From Chromobotia macracanthus (taxonomy: Eukaryota; Chordata; Actinopteri; Cypriniformes; Botiidae), in assembly GCA_036877525.1 (NCBI GenBank), contig JAZGTH010000089.1, positions 620,001 to 684,000 of the forward strand: a DNA stretch of 64,000 nt, read 5' to 3'. The notes beneath the pieces were generated by a model. The model had not been told where the DNA came from, ran no database searches, and worked only from the letters and a program-made list of their open reading frames with translations. The position numbers and the translations under genes were made by a program. Shown piece by piece: positions 36,301 through 51,100 of this stretch (the stretch's first letter is position 1; every line of letters starts with the position of its first letter).

Positions 36301-39300
36301 CACAACACTTTGCCTCTCACCCTTTCCTCGTTCTCTGAGTGTGCAGTTAAGGGCCTGTTAGAACAGATTGTCTGAATACTGGGAAAATTGCATGTCTGGA
36401 GGATTATGACTCAAACAGAACACTGGCCAGTCGTGTCTTAAACACTGTGTAGTGTGTGTGGTAAATCATTGGTTTGGTAAAATGTGTAATGGGAGACCTG
36501 AGACAAATTATTTACTGAAAGTCTTGCCTTGAAAATCTTGCTTGACAGCCTTGGTCACCATTTACTGTTATTGTGTGTTGTTAAATGCTCTACTATAAAT
36601 AACCTACACGGATGAAAGACAGTCATGCAGTTTCCGATAAAACTGAGCATAGATACTTAGTTCACTGTTCCTTCAGTATACTTTAGGAGAGTATTTTCAC
36701 CTGTTGGGTAAAATATGGCTAAATATGGCTAAATATATATTCCAAATATGGCTTGCAGACAGCAGTGACAAAACAAACAAATTACATGCAACTAACCGAT
36801 TGATTGTTAGGTGTTTTTTTTCATAACAATCATTTTTATGAAAAACCATTTGAGAATCTCTACTTCAAGACTTCTAATGTTGACGCTTAAATGTTGATGT
36901 TATTGTTAACGTTGATGTTTAAAAGCATTTACATACAGGTATGTGTGTATTTATGTGTCTGTTTTTTGTCAGGTGGAGGTTTTCATCAATGGCATCCCAT
37001 CATGGTGTTCAGGTGACTGTGGTTTCACCTGGAGCGAGTCCAAGACCCCAACAGTGACCAGAGTTTCTCCTACAGAAGGTACAGCAGATCATGAAGTTGC
37101 ACGTACAGTACAAGCTGTCATCTCCATTTGTTTTGGTTTTCATTGGTTTATATTACTGGCATGACTTGCATTTCAGGTTCCAGTGGTTTGGCAACTGTTC
37201 TTAACATAACTGGATCTGGATTTGATGGTGGCAACGTGACTGTGAAAACTGGTGATGTGGAATGTTCTGTCCAAGAGGTCACCAGTGAGTCTAAACCCAA
37301 CAAGCTGCATTTTAAACTGCTGCCTTTTTATTGTCTTTTTTTTTTTTGTCAGAATTAGAGTTTTGTAGCTTTTAGTCCATGTCTTCATTCTTGAGAGCAT
37401 GTATAATATAGTCTACCAGATATCAACACATTTCTCTGGGGTTGTTATTTTTTGTGTTACAGATACCTATATAACCTGCAGAGTTGGTCCAGCAAGTGCT
37501 GGTATTCGACCAGTGTCTCTAAGTTTCTCTGCTCTGGGTAATGCCCGATACATGAATGGCAGCAGTTTTAACTTTAAACACCTGTTGGGAGTGACCTCCA
37601 TATTCCCCACCACAGGAAATGAAGCAGGTACATGACAACACTATGAAAGAACACATAAATTATATATATATATATTAAATATATAAAAAATATATAGAAA
37701 AGTGATTAATCTCACCATTTAAATTGCTTACAAATGTGTACATTTTATAAATGTATAAAATGTCATGCTATCTTTTTGTGATAATCTAAGATAAGTCTTT
37801 CAGACAATAATCACACTTTTAGTTTTTTTATCGTATCTTACAACCACATTTTCTACTAACATGTTTCTGGTTTCACAGGAGGGGCGATTCTGACTGTGTT
37901 GGGTTATGGATTCAGTGTTGACACAGCAGTCACCATTGGCACTCGGCCATGTAATGTTACTGAAGCTGAACTTACCCAGTTAAGATGCGTCGTTCCTGCT
38001 GTAAGTGAAGGGATTGAATTTATTTGACTTTCTTTAAAGACATGAGAGCGATCTGTGGACACACAAACCTCATCGGCTGGACCTCCATGCAATATTTCAG
38101 GGCAAAAGCTGTAGTTATATGAACTTCTTACAATCCAGCTAAACCAAGTGCCATCTGGCATAGCTCTGCGTCTGCATTTGCCCATAATAACTGGGCAAAT
38201 AACCACTGCTAAATAGCAGAAGTCTGTGTGATGAAATGTATTTGTACTTTTTACTCTCAATATACTGGAGTTCTTGTCAACTTTTATTTGAGAAATGTTA
38301 CTGTTAAAATGTATCATATTCAGATATAAACATCTTGTGTGTGACATATCAATCAGGGGTCAGCAGGTAAACAGACTGTAACACTGACCATGGGAGAGAT
38401 AACAGCAACATCAAATGAATCTTTCACATACAACAACACTCTGATGGCCACCATCACTGCTGTTAGCCCACACACTACAACAGTATTCGGTGAGATTTTT
38501 TTTCGATAGCACGAATCCTCAATTCTAAGCAGTAATTAATTGCTCTATATTATATTAATTTTATTATATTAGTTAATTATATCTTGTCTTTTGTGGTAAA
38601 GGGCTCAGAATTCTCACCATCCTGGGCACACATTTTGAAGAGCAGGTCAATGGCAGCTCTGTTCTGATTGGTGAGACCGAGTGTGAATTGTTGCAGTGGA
38701 CCAATGAAAACATTACCTGCATGTTGCCCACACTCACCCCAGCTGTATATGACATCCGTGTGAGAGTCGGGAACCAGGGTTACGCCTTAATCAGGTCTTT
38801 TATCAATCTCTGTAACACATAACAGCAGATTTCAGACTTCTACAGCAGTTAAATAGTCAGAATTTTACAGACGTTTACGTTTACAAGAGAGGAAATAAAT
38901 GGAAATAAATAAATGTTTTCTCTGCATGCAGTGCTGGTGTTAGTACCACCATAGAGTATGTGCTGAAGGTCACAGGGTTCTCTCCACTGCTGGGGTCTCT
39001 GTATGGAGGAACCACCATCACCATCACTGGCTCTGGGTTCAGCTCAGACCTAGCAGACAACAACGTGACTCTGGGTAAGATGAGAGCACAGGGCCGAAAA
39101 CAACATGTCAATGATAAACAATGCTGTTTTATGTGTAAATATTGTTGGCTGCACAAGCTTTTCCTCAAACTTTGCAGAGTATCGTATTATGATTTCATAA
39201 GAATATGTACCTTCTGTAAAAGGAATAATAATATAAATTAAAAACAAACAATAATCCTCATTAAACAAACAAAGAACACAGCCTCGCTCTATAAAATGGG

Positions 39301-42300
39301 CAAGATATATAGACATTTATATTTAATAATATATACCTGTAGTACAAAACCTGCAAAATTGTTTCTCACAGGGGACACACAATGCCAAGTAACAGATGCC
39401 TCAGACCATCAACTGAAGTGTGTAACCCAGCCTATGGATAAAAAATACACAGCGACAAACCAAGGTTTCCATCCCGGTAATATATCTTCATTATCTCCTT
39501 CTCTGTCACACTCTTCAGATGAAAACATCAGATCTATCATGACTTGTGTCAGATGTCAACAACAGATAATGAAACCTGCTGCCAGTAAAACAGCAGGATA
39601 TTCTGCCGCACCTGATTTCCTTTAATAGTCTAAGATGTTGTTAGATTTACTTTACAAGCAAAATAGCAAAAGACTTAATTCTTGTTTTAAGATAATATAT
39701 CTGAAGTTTATGTTCTTATCTTGTTGACAAATTGCTAATTAAAAACAATTGCTAATGGGATAATTCAAAATTCTCTGCAAATATGAAAATGATTTCTGCA
39801 CAGTTCCTGTATATCATAAAATGTGCTTTTGTAATTACATTTGACTGTATGTGTATGCACAAAGTTTATTATATTACGTGTGTTCAGTGTATGGTAAGGG
39901 CTACGCCTGGAGCCCCGCTGCACTAACAGTCTCAGTGGGAGACACAGTGGTGTGGAACTGGGAGGCACCAGCTTTTGTGACTGATGTGGGCTACAGGGTC
40001 TTCAGTGTGTCCAGTCCCAGCAGTATCACTTATGATGGCATTGCCTTTAACAGTGGAGACATCAAAACTGCCAAAGGTACACAAACTATATCACTATATA
40101 ATTATTTCAACATCAGTCATTCCAATTTAAATTAAATTTTGATTTTACAGATCATCCCTTTTATATCTTTATTTTCAATGAGATGTTTATCTGGATGAAT
40201 CCAAACCCCTAAATCCTAAATATTTAATTGTTTTTATGAAAATGCAAAATCCATAATCCATACATGTCAAAAGGTAAATAATGTCCAACAATAATTATGT
40301 CCAAAGTAAGCGATTTTTGTTGTTGTTTTTATTATGGCCTATTTAGAGTTCACTATAAAGTGGACTATGAATCATTTATCATTTAAATAATTCTTTGCAA
40401 TTGTAGCCATTTTTTTATTGTGAAGAAACTGAGCACCTGCAGTAACATATATGTAAAGGTGAACTTAATGGTGAAATGTAAAAGAATCATAAGTATGGGA
40501 ATTAGTTCAATATATCTGTCACTTGTAGATTCTTGCGCACAACAGACAGAACGTGGGCAGTGACACACTAACTTTAAAATCATCTGATTTTGTTTTGGTC
40601 CATCTGCCAAACTTTATATAATACTTAATTATATATTTTCCTGAATTACCCATTAATTGTTCATTTCATAATCACACAACATATTGACTGCACAAGATGC
40701 AAGTTATTTTTAGATGTTTGATTGTTCAGATCTTTGCTAGAAAGGAAATTCAGAGGCGAGACCTTTCGAAGCTTAAGTGGTCCAGACAATTGTGGTGTCT
40801 GCTTTCTAATTAACTATAGTTGCAAGATAATTACACACCATCTTGCCAGTCACTGTACAGAAAACAATGTGCTTTACAATGCTGCGATATACAGAACCTA
40901 TAAATGACAACAGTTTAATGTACCAAATACCTTCTGCTGTAACTAAGGCTGTATTCCTGTAAAGGAAGAGAAGAGAACAATAAGAGAACAATAAGAGTCA
41001 TTTTGATTGAAGAAGGGGAAACTCTGACCTGTCTGTGTATCTGTTTGTGTCACTGTGTTTTGCCCTGAAGGTTTTTTTGCCTATCGTTTCACATCTCCTG
41101 GAGTTTATTACTACAGCAGTGGCTACTTTGACTCCTATAGCCAGATTATGCAGGGCGTGGTGACCGTCAGGCCTCTGGAGGAAAGAACTGCTGGGCTTCA
41201 GGTGTTTGTAGCTGGAATACAGGCCTCAATGAATTTAGGTACAACAGCAACCCTTTGATTTTATGCCACTAACGTTAACAAATTGCACTGCAAAAATAAC
41301 AATTGTTTTCAAAAACATATATAAAAAACTATCTTCCACTGGCTGGAAAACTGGAGGCTAAATTTCAGGAAAATCTGCCTCCAAATGGCTTAGTTGTAGT
41401 TGTCTCTTCATTATAAACTTAAGATAGTTAAACGTATTTAAACACTGTTTTATAATATTATACACATCAGTATATTGTAACTATGATTGTTTGGTGAGTA
41501 AATGGTGGGTAAAACCATGCAATCTTCTGTTTTGTCCTCCACAGCCTCAAGGCAAGGGAACTCATCTGAGTCAGGGTGTGCGGCCATTTCTGACTGTCTG
41601 ACTTCAGATGGTCTGTCCTTCAGTTTCACTTCCTGTGCCAGTCCTACTGTGGAACACATTACTCCTGACCACGGTACCACCCATGACATCATCAACATCC
41701 AGGGATCTGGCTTCAGTAACATTACCTGTGCAAATGAGGTGAGTTTCAGAAGTCTATATGGACAATAAAACTGACCTCAGTTCAGAGGATGTTGAAGACT
41801 GAAATAAAAATCAATAAAATCCTCTGTTGTTTTTAGCCAGAGGTTCTCTAAGGTGTAATATATAAAACATACTCCTTAATTTTTAGTGAATGCTCCCAAA
41901 TTTGCTACCACACAAAACAATTAAATTTTGAGTCCTGATTATTCTTGGTGGTCTGGAAAATCAGGATGGGGATCTCCGAGTCTGTAAAGAGTGAAAACCT
42001 CTGCCATAATTTTGTTGTCAGTGTGAACATTATTCTAAATTATCTTTTTTCTGGTTTTCATTTGTCAACCAAAGGTCAAAGTTGGAGATCATCCGTGTCA
42101 GATCATCAGTAGCACCTCCACTGAGATTAACTGCAAACTCAATTCTGACAGTGGTGCTCCAGTGGGCACCCCCCTACCCGTAACCGTCCGAGTCAACAAC
42201 CTGGGAACTGCCCTCATGACAATGCTGAGAGAGAACGACCGCAGATTTGCGATTCTACCTGTGGTTGATTCTGTCTCTCCATCTGTGGGCAGTTTGACCG

Positions 42301-45065
42301 GACACACACGTCTCTTGATTTCTGGTTCTGGTTTCTTGAATGCGTCTGTTATGGTAGCAAATGTTCCATGTATTGTGGTTTCCATGAACTACACCCATGT
42401 AGTGTGTGACACCTCACCGTCTCAGGCCTGCAGAGGAAACGTTGTGGTTTATGTTAACACGATCCCGTCCTCTTGTAGTTCTAATTGCATGTTTGAATAT
42501 TTGGAGTCTGTTGCACCAGTTGTCTCCAGTGTGTCCCCTGATGCCGTTACTGGAAACTCTACACCTGTTCTGGTGACTGGCAGTGGCTTTGGGAACAATA
42601 TAGCTGATGTGAGGGTATTTGCTGATGACATTATGCTGGAAGTCACAAAGGTTACAGATGACAACATCACACTTTTGGTTGGTGCTTTGCCCGCTGGCAC
42701 ACATGGTCTACATGTAGTGGTTATGAGCAAAGGCCTCGCCACAGGAATCTTTACTCTGACCAGCACACCACAGGCCACCATCCAACCAACATCAGGTAGC
42801 ATTGGTGGTGGAACTCTACTCCTGATCAGAGGAAATGGCTTTGTGGAAGGAAACACCACCGTGATGCTTGGTAACCTCCCCTGCTGGATTTTGGAAGTGA
42901 CCCCAGACAGAGTACAATGTGTGACACCTCCTCATGCAGAGGGACTGGTGCAGGTGGATATTTGGGTGCTTAACACTGAGTACCCACAACAAAATTATAA
43001 CTACTCCATTGAACAAACTCCAAACATCAACTCAGTGAGTCCTGTAACAGGTGAGATTTAGTTTAAGAAGAATGTAAAACACAGTTTGTGCTACAGTCAT
43101 AAATGATCCTTCACTTGTGGCTGACTGAGGAGAAGTTTCCTGTTACATTTCTTGCAATCAGACTTATGATTTTCACCTAGAGGACAATACAACAGATTAA
43201 ATATTTTTAGGATTAGGCCAGCAAGCAAACACCTAGCAACCACTCAAAACATCTTAAAAACCACAGAGAGCTCCATAGCAACTGTATACACTGTAATAAA
43301 AACTTTGCTGCCTCACAATTTTAGGTTTAATCAATGTGGCTGCACAAGTCATTTCAACTGACTCTTTGTAATCTTGACTGGTCTTGAGTTGCTGTAACTT
43401 ATACAGCATAAAAATAGTATAAATAAAATATAGTTGAATAAAAATATAGTTAAATACAATTAGCTGAAAATTTGCATATTTTTTTAAGTTACACCAGTCA
43501 GGATTTAAACTAAAGTCGAAATGACTTGTAAAGCCATGTTGATTAAACATAAACATTTAAGGCAGAAAAGAAGCAAAGTTTTTACAGTGTAGCAACAACC
43601 ACATATACAACCACATCATAACAATGCTGCTGACATCTTTTCCTCACAGGTCCCGTGGGAACACAGATCACAGTGTCTGGTTTAGGCTTTGGCACAGATG
43701 CAGCGCTGGTCTCAGTGGAGATTGCTGGTGTGAATTGTAATGTGACATTTATCACAGACACACAGTTGCTGTGCACCGTTGGGGAACACGCAGGAGGAAC
43801 ATTTCCGGTTATGCTACACCATCAGGTCAAAGGTCAGGCCTTGACACAGTCTGTCTTCAGCTATGAGCTGCTGCTGACAGGGGTCACACCAAATGAAGGT
43901 AATAACTTTATATTATTCAGGCAGGCAACAAAATTCTGTGTAGGGCTACATTAAATTTACATCTAAATTCAAACCTCAAACTGCATTTAGGATCTAATAG
44001 AATTTCTAATAGCAATAGGAATCTAAACACAAAGTCAAAATCAAGACACTAGTCAAGACACTAAATCAAACTTCTGCAGATTTTTGTATTATGTTGGGCC
44101 TACAGTATGCAGTTTATGTAATATAATCAAATGCTTAAGTTTATTATTAAAGACAATTGTTTAGTTTAATACTTTCAACATGTTGATCTGCCATTGTCCT
44201 TTATAAAATAAGGCAAAACCAGGCAGTTATATTAGGGTGGTAGGCATTTTGAGCAGTGCCTTCCAGTGCCCAAACTGCCTAGTAACATAACCCTACAATT
44301 ATATACTTTGTTCTGTATTGCTTCAGGAAGCTATGCTGGAGGTGCTGTCATTGTCATTAAAGGCTCTGGATTTGACCCAAACTCCACCAGAGTTCTCATC
44401 TGTAACACAGAGTGTAGCGTGAACCCACAGACATCCACATCTACTCAACTGTACTGTGAGGTCCCATACAACAATGGTATGAATTACTTCCTGAAAAGAA
44501 CTGTTTTAAAATGCCTGCAAAACAAACCTTATCATTTATTAAACAAATCTATCACTGTACATGTAGAAATATGTACAATGGAAGAAAAGCATGCCAGGAA
44601 TGCTAAAACCAGTCTATTACTTGAAGGAGTAAAATGTGACAGCTTATATCCAGATCATAGATAAGAAAAAAGATCTGTCTGTATACATGTAATGTTTCTC
44701 GTTTGCAGGAAATGAAACGGAGAAGGCCTGCATGGTTGTGGTGATGAATGGAGATGATACAGTCAATCTTACGAATGGCTACACATACAGATCCTCTTTA
44801 ACTCCTGTGATCACTGATGTTACACCACGCAGGGGTGGAACAGCTGGAGGCACCAGACTCACCATTACTGGCTCAGGATTCAGGTGCACCACAGACCACA
44901 AACTACATTTACTTGTACTACAAAACTAAACAATTAAAAATAAAATAAAAAAACTGTGCAGCTTTTTACTGTACAGTATACATATACACATTTCTGACAA
45001 TTTAAGATACATTTTTAAAGCTTTAAACAGTGTGACATTGCACACATTTATTTATTTATTTACTG

Positions 45066-45133
<68 letters not shown>

Positions 45134-48100
45134 GTGGCCACTAAGTATTTCATCAATAAAGACACATCAATAAAGTGCCTAAATGCTTTTTTTAAAAGGG
45201 TACAGGGTAACATTTTCTTAACGCTACAGCGAGATAAACATGTCTTCCATTCAACATTTCAATTTGAACCTAAGAATAACCAAGGATGCAGGAAACGAAA
45301 ACAATTAAGATAAAGTTCTTATTGGATTAACAGTGGAACATTCCACTGTCCTCGATTTAGAGTAATGGCGGCCTCCAGAGGTCAAAATGTGTGTTACACA
45401 TTAAGGGTTATGAAAATGTTTCCAACAACGGCCTTCTTTTCAGTTGCAGTATTGGTTGCCTTTTATACAGTTTCTAAATGAGTTAATTCCAAACTTCTGT
45501 TTCTTTCCTTGTCTCACCTGTAGGTCAAATGCTAGTGAAGTTACTGTGACAATTGCGGGATCAGTCTGTGATATCCAGTCAGCCAATGAGACGCAGATTA
45601 TCTGTGTGACCAACGATCAACCAAAATCCCAAGAAACAAAAGTGCGAGTCCTGATAGGGAACAGAGGAATCGCCAGAATGGTAACATCAAGACTATTTAT
45701 TATCAGACAAGAATATAAAATCAGATAATTGGATCATCTCAAATTTTAAATATAACTACAATCTAACCAAGGTTTAACACATCTAGATAGATCTGCCACT
45801 ATCTAACAAGTCAAATAATGACCCCCTAAAAACTAACCACTACAGCTACAAACTGTAACTACATGCTAAAATACAAGCTAGCAAATCTTTATTTCATAAA
45901 ACATTCAGCATGTAGTGTTACAGCCATTGCTGGAGATGTTTCTCCTGTTTTTCAGGACTATGCTGATTTCTTCTACATTGACGTATGGTCATCTCCCTAT
46001 ACATGGGGTGGTCTCTCCCCTCCTGAGAAGGGCACATTTGCTGTAATCACACCTGGTCAGACCATCCTATTGGACACCAGCACCCCTGTCCTAAAGATGC
46101 TCCTTATCCAAGGTATGTTAATTTAGACAAATACTACTTCCATAAATCTACTGCATTTTGAATACTAATCATCAGTAGTCAGTAGGTAGGTAGGTAAGTG
46201 GGTGAATGTTCCCCCACCCAAGGTCATATAATCCCAGGCCAGCTCAATACATATTATTCACTGATGGATTTGTGAATGTTACCTCTCTTTTAAGGTGGGC
46301 GGCTGATTTTTGATGAGGCGGATATTGAGCTACAGGCGGAGAACATTCTGATCACAGATGGTGGAGCTTTGCAGATTGGAACAGAGCAGAAACCCTTCCA
46401 GCATAAGGCCATCATTACATTGCACGGACACCTGCGGTCTAAAGAAATTCCTGTCTATGGTGCCAAGACCCTGGCTGTCAGAGAGGGGGTGCTGGATCTG
46501 CACGGTATGCTTGTTCAGTACAGTAAAACCTAGGGATAGCACTATACCACTTTATGTCCGATACAATAAAATGTATAGCTTAAATGCACTGTAGGTTGCT
46601 TTGGATAAAAGCATCTGCCAAATGCATAAATGTAAATAAGAAGCTCAACAAAGACTTACCACGAAAACGTAGTTACCATACAACTTTCAGCATGATGAAA
46701 GCATGTGTAAAACAAGTGTAGCTTAAGATAGAAGATCTTTCGGAACTGTACAGCTCCATGCCACATCTCTCTTTAAACCATGTTGCTCAATGCATTTACG
46801 TCATAGTGGACCAAACTGGAATATTTATTTTGGTTTTGGTAATATACGAATCAGCATATTTTGGCATAACAGCCCTTCTCAGAAGTGCTACATTTCTCTA
46901 AGGCTGACACCATAGTGTGTAATCAGTCACCTGCAGTGAGATACTATCTATAATCCTGTTTCTCCAGGAATCCCAATACCTGTGCCGTGGACTCGACTTT
47001 CCCAGACTGCACAGAATGGCTCCAGCACTCTGACACTGGTGGATTCTGTCACCTGGAAGACTGGAGATGAAATTGTCATTGCTTCCACAGGGCACAGGTA
47101 CAGTATAGATACACTGCCAAACCTAAAGAGAAACTCGGTTTCAGCTTGATTTTATTGTAACTGCTGACTTATTGTGAAAACCAAAACAAATCAGAGTAGT
47201 AACTTGAGAGAAGGAAAAACAAAGTCTGTTGCAGCACTGAGAAGAAATGTGGGATGGCTCCATTTCACCTGCACAGTGCAGTGAGAACAAGACCATAACA
47301 ACAGTTTACATCTTTCTCTTTTGAGTCTGTATAACTACCTATAACATGAAAGTGTAATAGTCAAAAGGACCCTTAACATAATTGTTGTATACAAAATATG
47401 TTCACACTTATAGTCTGTCACTCTTAAGTTCATGACCCTAAATAAGAAAAAAGAATTTCAAGGAGAAAAAATAAGACTAACCAGTATCTCAAAAGTGTAA
47501 ACTGGTTAAAAAAATACTTAAACATTTTAACATCAAAAGCTTCAAGCCAACTACTTAAGTCAAAGACCAAGTCATATCTACTGGAATGGGGAAAAACCAT
47601 TATCTAAATAACCAATATCTAAAATTGCTTGCTGGGGTCACAATTAAACAACAAATTTAGGACAGTCGAATCTGACCAACAATTAAACCTGCAATCGGCT
47701 GTACCATAAATTTTGTTTAAGCTTAAGCTAAAAACTTTTTCACATTTACATTCTGAATGTGCATGTATTTTACAATACGTGCATGTCATTGCTCATTCTC
47801 CCATTCATATTAACACTGCAGCATCTTGTGAATATCAATAATCAATGGTTATACACAATAGCTAAAAAGCACCATTCCTTTGATTACACAGGTTTTACAA
47901 CATTTTAGCATTTTCAGGTTTTGATTTAAGGTTTAATCATTATCATGACTTGATTTAAGACATATACAAAATTAAATCTGGTTTTATGAATTCACAGTAA
48001 CAGCCAGAGGGAGAATGAGTTGAGGAAAATTGCCTCGGTTTCAGATGATGGAAGGACCCTCACTCTGACCGAGCCCCTGACCTACACTCATCTTGGTGTG

Positions 48101-51100
48101 CCTGTGACTCTGGCCAATGGGACTGTTTTTGAAGCAAGAGCAGAGGTGGGCCTTCTTACCAGAAACATTGTTATCCGTGGATCAAACAACCAGGAGTGGA
48201 ATGATAAGATTCCAGCTTGTCCTGCTGGATTCAACACAGGTTTGGTTGTTTCTTCATCTTGAACAGAAAAACAGTAATGCATGACATATTCATTACAACA
48301 ATACACGGCCAAGTATGTGACTATTACCTTCTACATGATTATTTTATTTTAATTTTCGTATTTACTTACAGGGGAATTTGCAGTTCAGACATGTTTCCAG
48401 GGGAGGTTTGGAGAAGAAGTAGGAAGTGATGAGTTTGGTGGCTGCATCATGTTTCATGCACCACAACCAAATCAAAGCTTGGCAATTGGCAGAATTGAAT
48501 ACGTTGAGGTGACAGTTTGATGAATGCCTAAAAACAAATCCAAATGACAAATGACTAAATCCAACTAATTTTGAAACTTTATTTTTAAAAACCTTTAAGA
48601 TATACAAATACAAATAGCCTTTAAAATGTCAATTTTTGCATTATATTGCAAACACAGAATTTCTCCTTCCCTCTTTCAGGTTTTTCATGCTGGACAGGCA
48701 TTCCGTCTGGGGCGCTACCCAATCAACTGGCATGTAATGGGTGATGTTCAGTACAAGTCGTACGTGCGTGGCTGTGCCATCCATCAGTCTTACAACCATG
48801 CTGTGCACATCCACAAAACTCACAACCTACTGGTGGAGCGTAATGTCATCTATGATATTAAGGGTGGAGCTTTCTTTATTGAATATGGCACTGAGACTGG
48901 AAACATCTTGCAGTACAATTTGGCAGTATTTGTAAGACAGAGCACAAGTTTGCTAAATGATGACGTGACTCCAGCTGCATACTGGGTTACCAACCCAAAC
49001 AACACCATTAGACATAATGTTGCAGCTGGTGGGTCACACTTTGGTTTCTCTTACCACACACGTGATTACTTTGAAGGTTATTCTTATAGTGTCAACATCT
49101 GTCCGAAAAAAGTACCACTTGGAGAGTTCTTCAACAATACAGTGCATTCACATGGCAGGTATGGCTTGTGGATCTTCCAAGAGTTCTTCCCTGTGCAGAA
49201 TGGTTACTGCTACTCTTCAACACCAGCACCTGCTGTGTTCCGCCGCCTGACCTCGTGGAACAATGAGAAAGGGGCTGAGTGGGTAAATGCTGGAGCTGTG
49301 CAGTTCAGTGAGTTTCTTATGGTCAACAACGAGAAGGCAGGAGTGGAGACCAAGAGGATCTTTCGAGACTATGTCAGTGGATGGGGGCTGGAAGGAGGTG
49401 CAGCTGTGGTAAACAGCACTATAGTGGGTCACGTAGATGAGCTGGGAATGGGAAGTGATTTCTGCACCACTCATGGTGTTCTCCTGCCTCTGGATGATGG
49501 CATGAGTGTCATCAACACCACATTTGTGAGTTTCAACCGGTCATCGTGTGCAGCTGTCGGGGTGGCAGAAGTAATTGATATCTGCACATTTCGCTGTGGA
49601 GGCTGGAGTGCTAGATTCAGTGGGATCCGATACTATCAGTCACCCAACAAGGCTCGGTTCAGATGGGAGCATGAGGTGGTGCTTGTAGATACTGATGGAT
49701 CCCTGACAGGTATAAACCCTTTGGAAATTATTTCAGAATGGGGGACATCACAACACATATCGCTTGTCTGTCTTGTCTGACTAATAATGTATAATACTAC
49801 TATTAATGAGCTAATAAAATGAAGCAGATGTTTATCTCCAAAATATGTACTAGAGAGCACTGAGTTAGTGCTGATGAGCACTGGATAAAAGGATATTTAA
49901 ACAGTAAACTTTGTCTTACAAAAGTGTCACAAATACAATAGCATAAAAACAATAACAGGCAAGAGAACAGTCTAATAAGTAGCTAATACACTCAAAGGTA
50001 GAATACTTAGGTAGAGTACTTTCAATGCGCAAAAAACAACCTTCTAACTAGCACTACCCTATTTCATTTTTTTTAAAAAGGCAACATTAACTCCAAGGTG
50101 GTGCCGATGAGTAACCTGCTTGACCGAAGCCGCTGTTCTCAAGTAGCAGATTGGAGTGTTGGTGTTCCTGGAGCAGTATGTGACAACACCACTAACTTCC
50201 ACCGCTTGGTTTTCTACAGTCCCTCACCGGGTTCACTTTGGTTTAACAATGTGATTCTCACCAACTCCTTTGGTAGGGTGAAGCAGTTGACTCTAGGATG
50301 TTTAATAAGATATGTCTGTACATTTGTCAGATGTTTCTATACAATTCATTGTTCATGCATGTACTTTGTAGTGACAGACACTAAATCTCCCTTTAGGGTC
50401 ATGTGTGCTACCATTCCTTCAAAATCTTGTGACTCACTCATATGGCTGGATGGCATTGCTGCCTTCAGGCCAAACCTACAACTGGTATTTTGAGAGCGGT
50501 TCCCAAATCACCAGCATATCATATAATGGAATGGTTTACGGCTTTAAGGTGACGCGTACATGCTACACAATACTTACAATTTGATTCATTTAAAAATAAG
50601 AAGTTTTAAAATAACCAGTTCATATAAAAATAACCAGTTCATTGCGACCATGGTTGTCAAGATGTTAAAAGTAACAGTATTGAAGTAGTTTGCGTAATTT
50701 GTTCACTTTATTCTAAGTCTTCTCAAGCCATACAACAGGGTACAAACCAAAATGCATGTCATTAAAGGGTTAGCTCCCCCAGAAATAAAATTTTGTCATC
50801 ATTATGTGACATGAGTACATCAGTTCATTTTTAATTTTCAAACCATTCCTTTTTCTTGCTTGTCCGTTTTATTATTTAGCTAGTCTAATTCAGTCAATTC
50901 TAATTTCTTCCCTGACAGACAGAGGATTATGTAATTCTGAATCACAACTTCACTCAAGCGCCTGACTGGTTCCACATTATAGATTACCGAAATGGCTCCT
51001 CGAAGCCCCTGGACCCTAGTGTGAACGTACATGGGGACTGGTACTTCAACGAGTCTTCAAACAGCCTATATTACATGGGTAAAACTACTCATCCCAAATA

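Noticed and set aside
42098..42859. Long minus-strand frames opposite pkhd1l1 exon 38
   Set aside because: They are antisense shadows of a coding exon with strong IPT/TIG homology on the plus strand.
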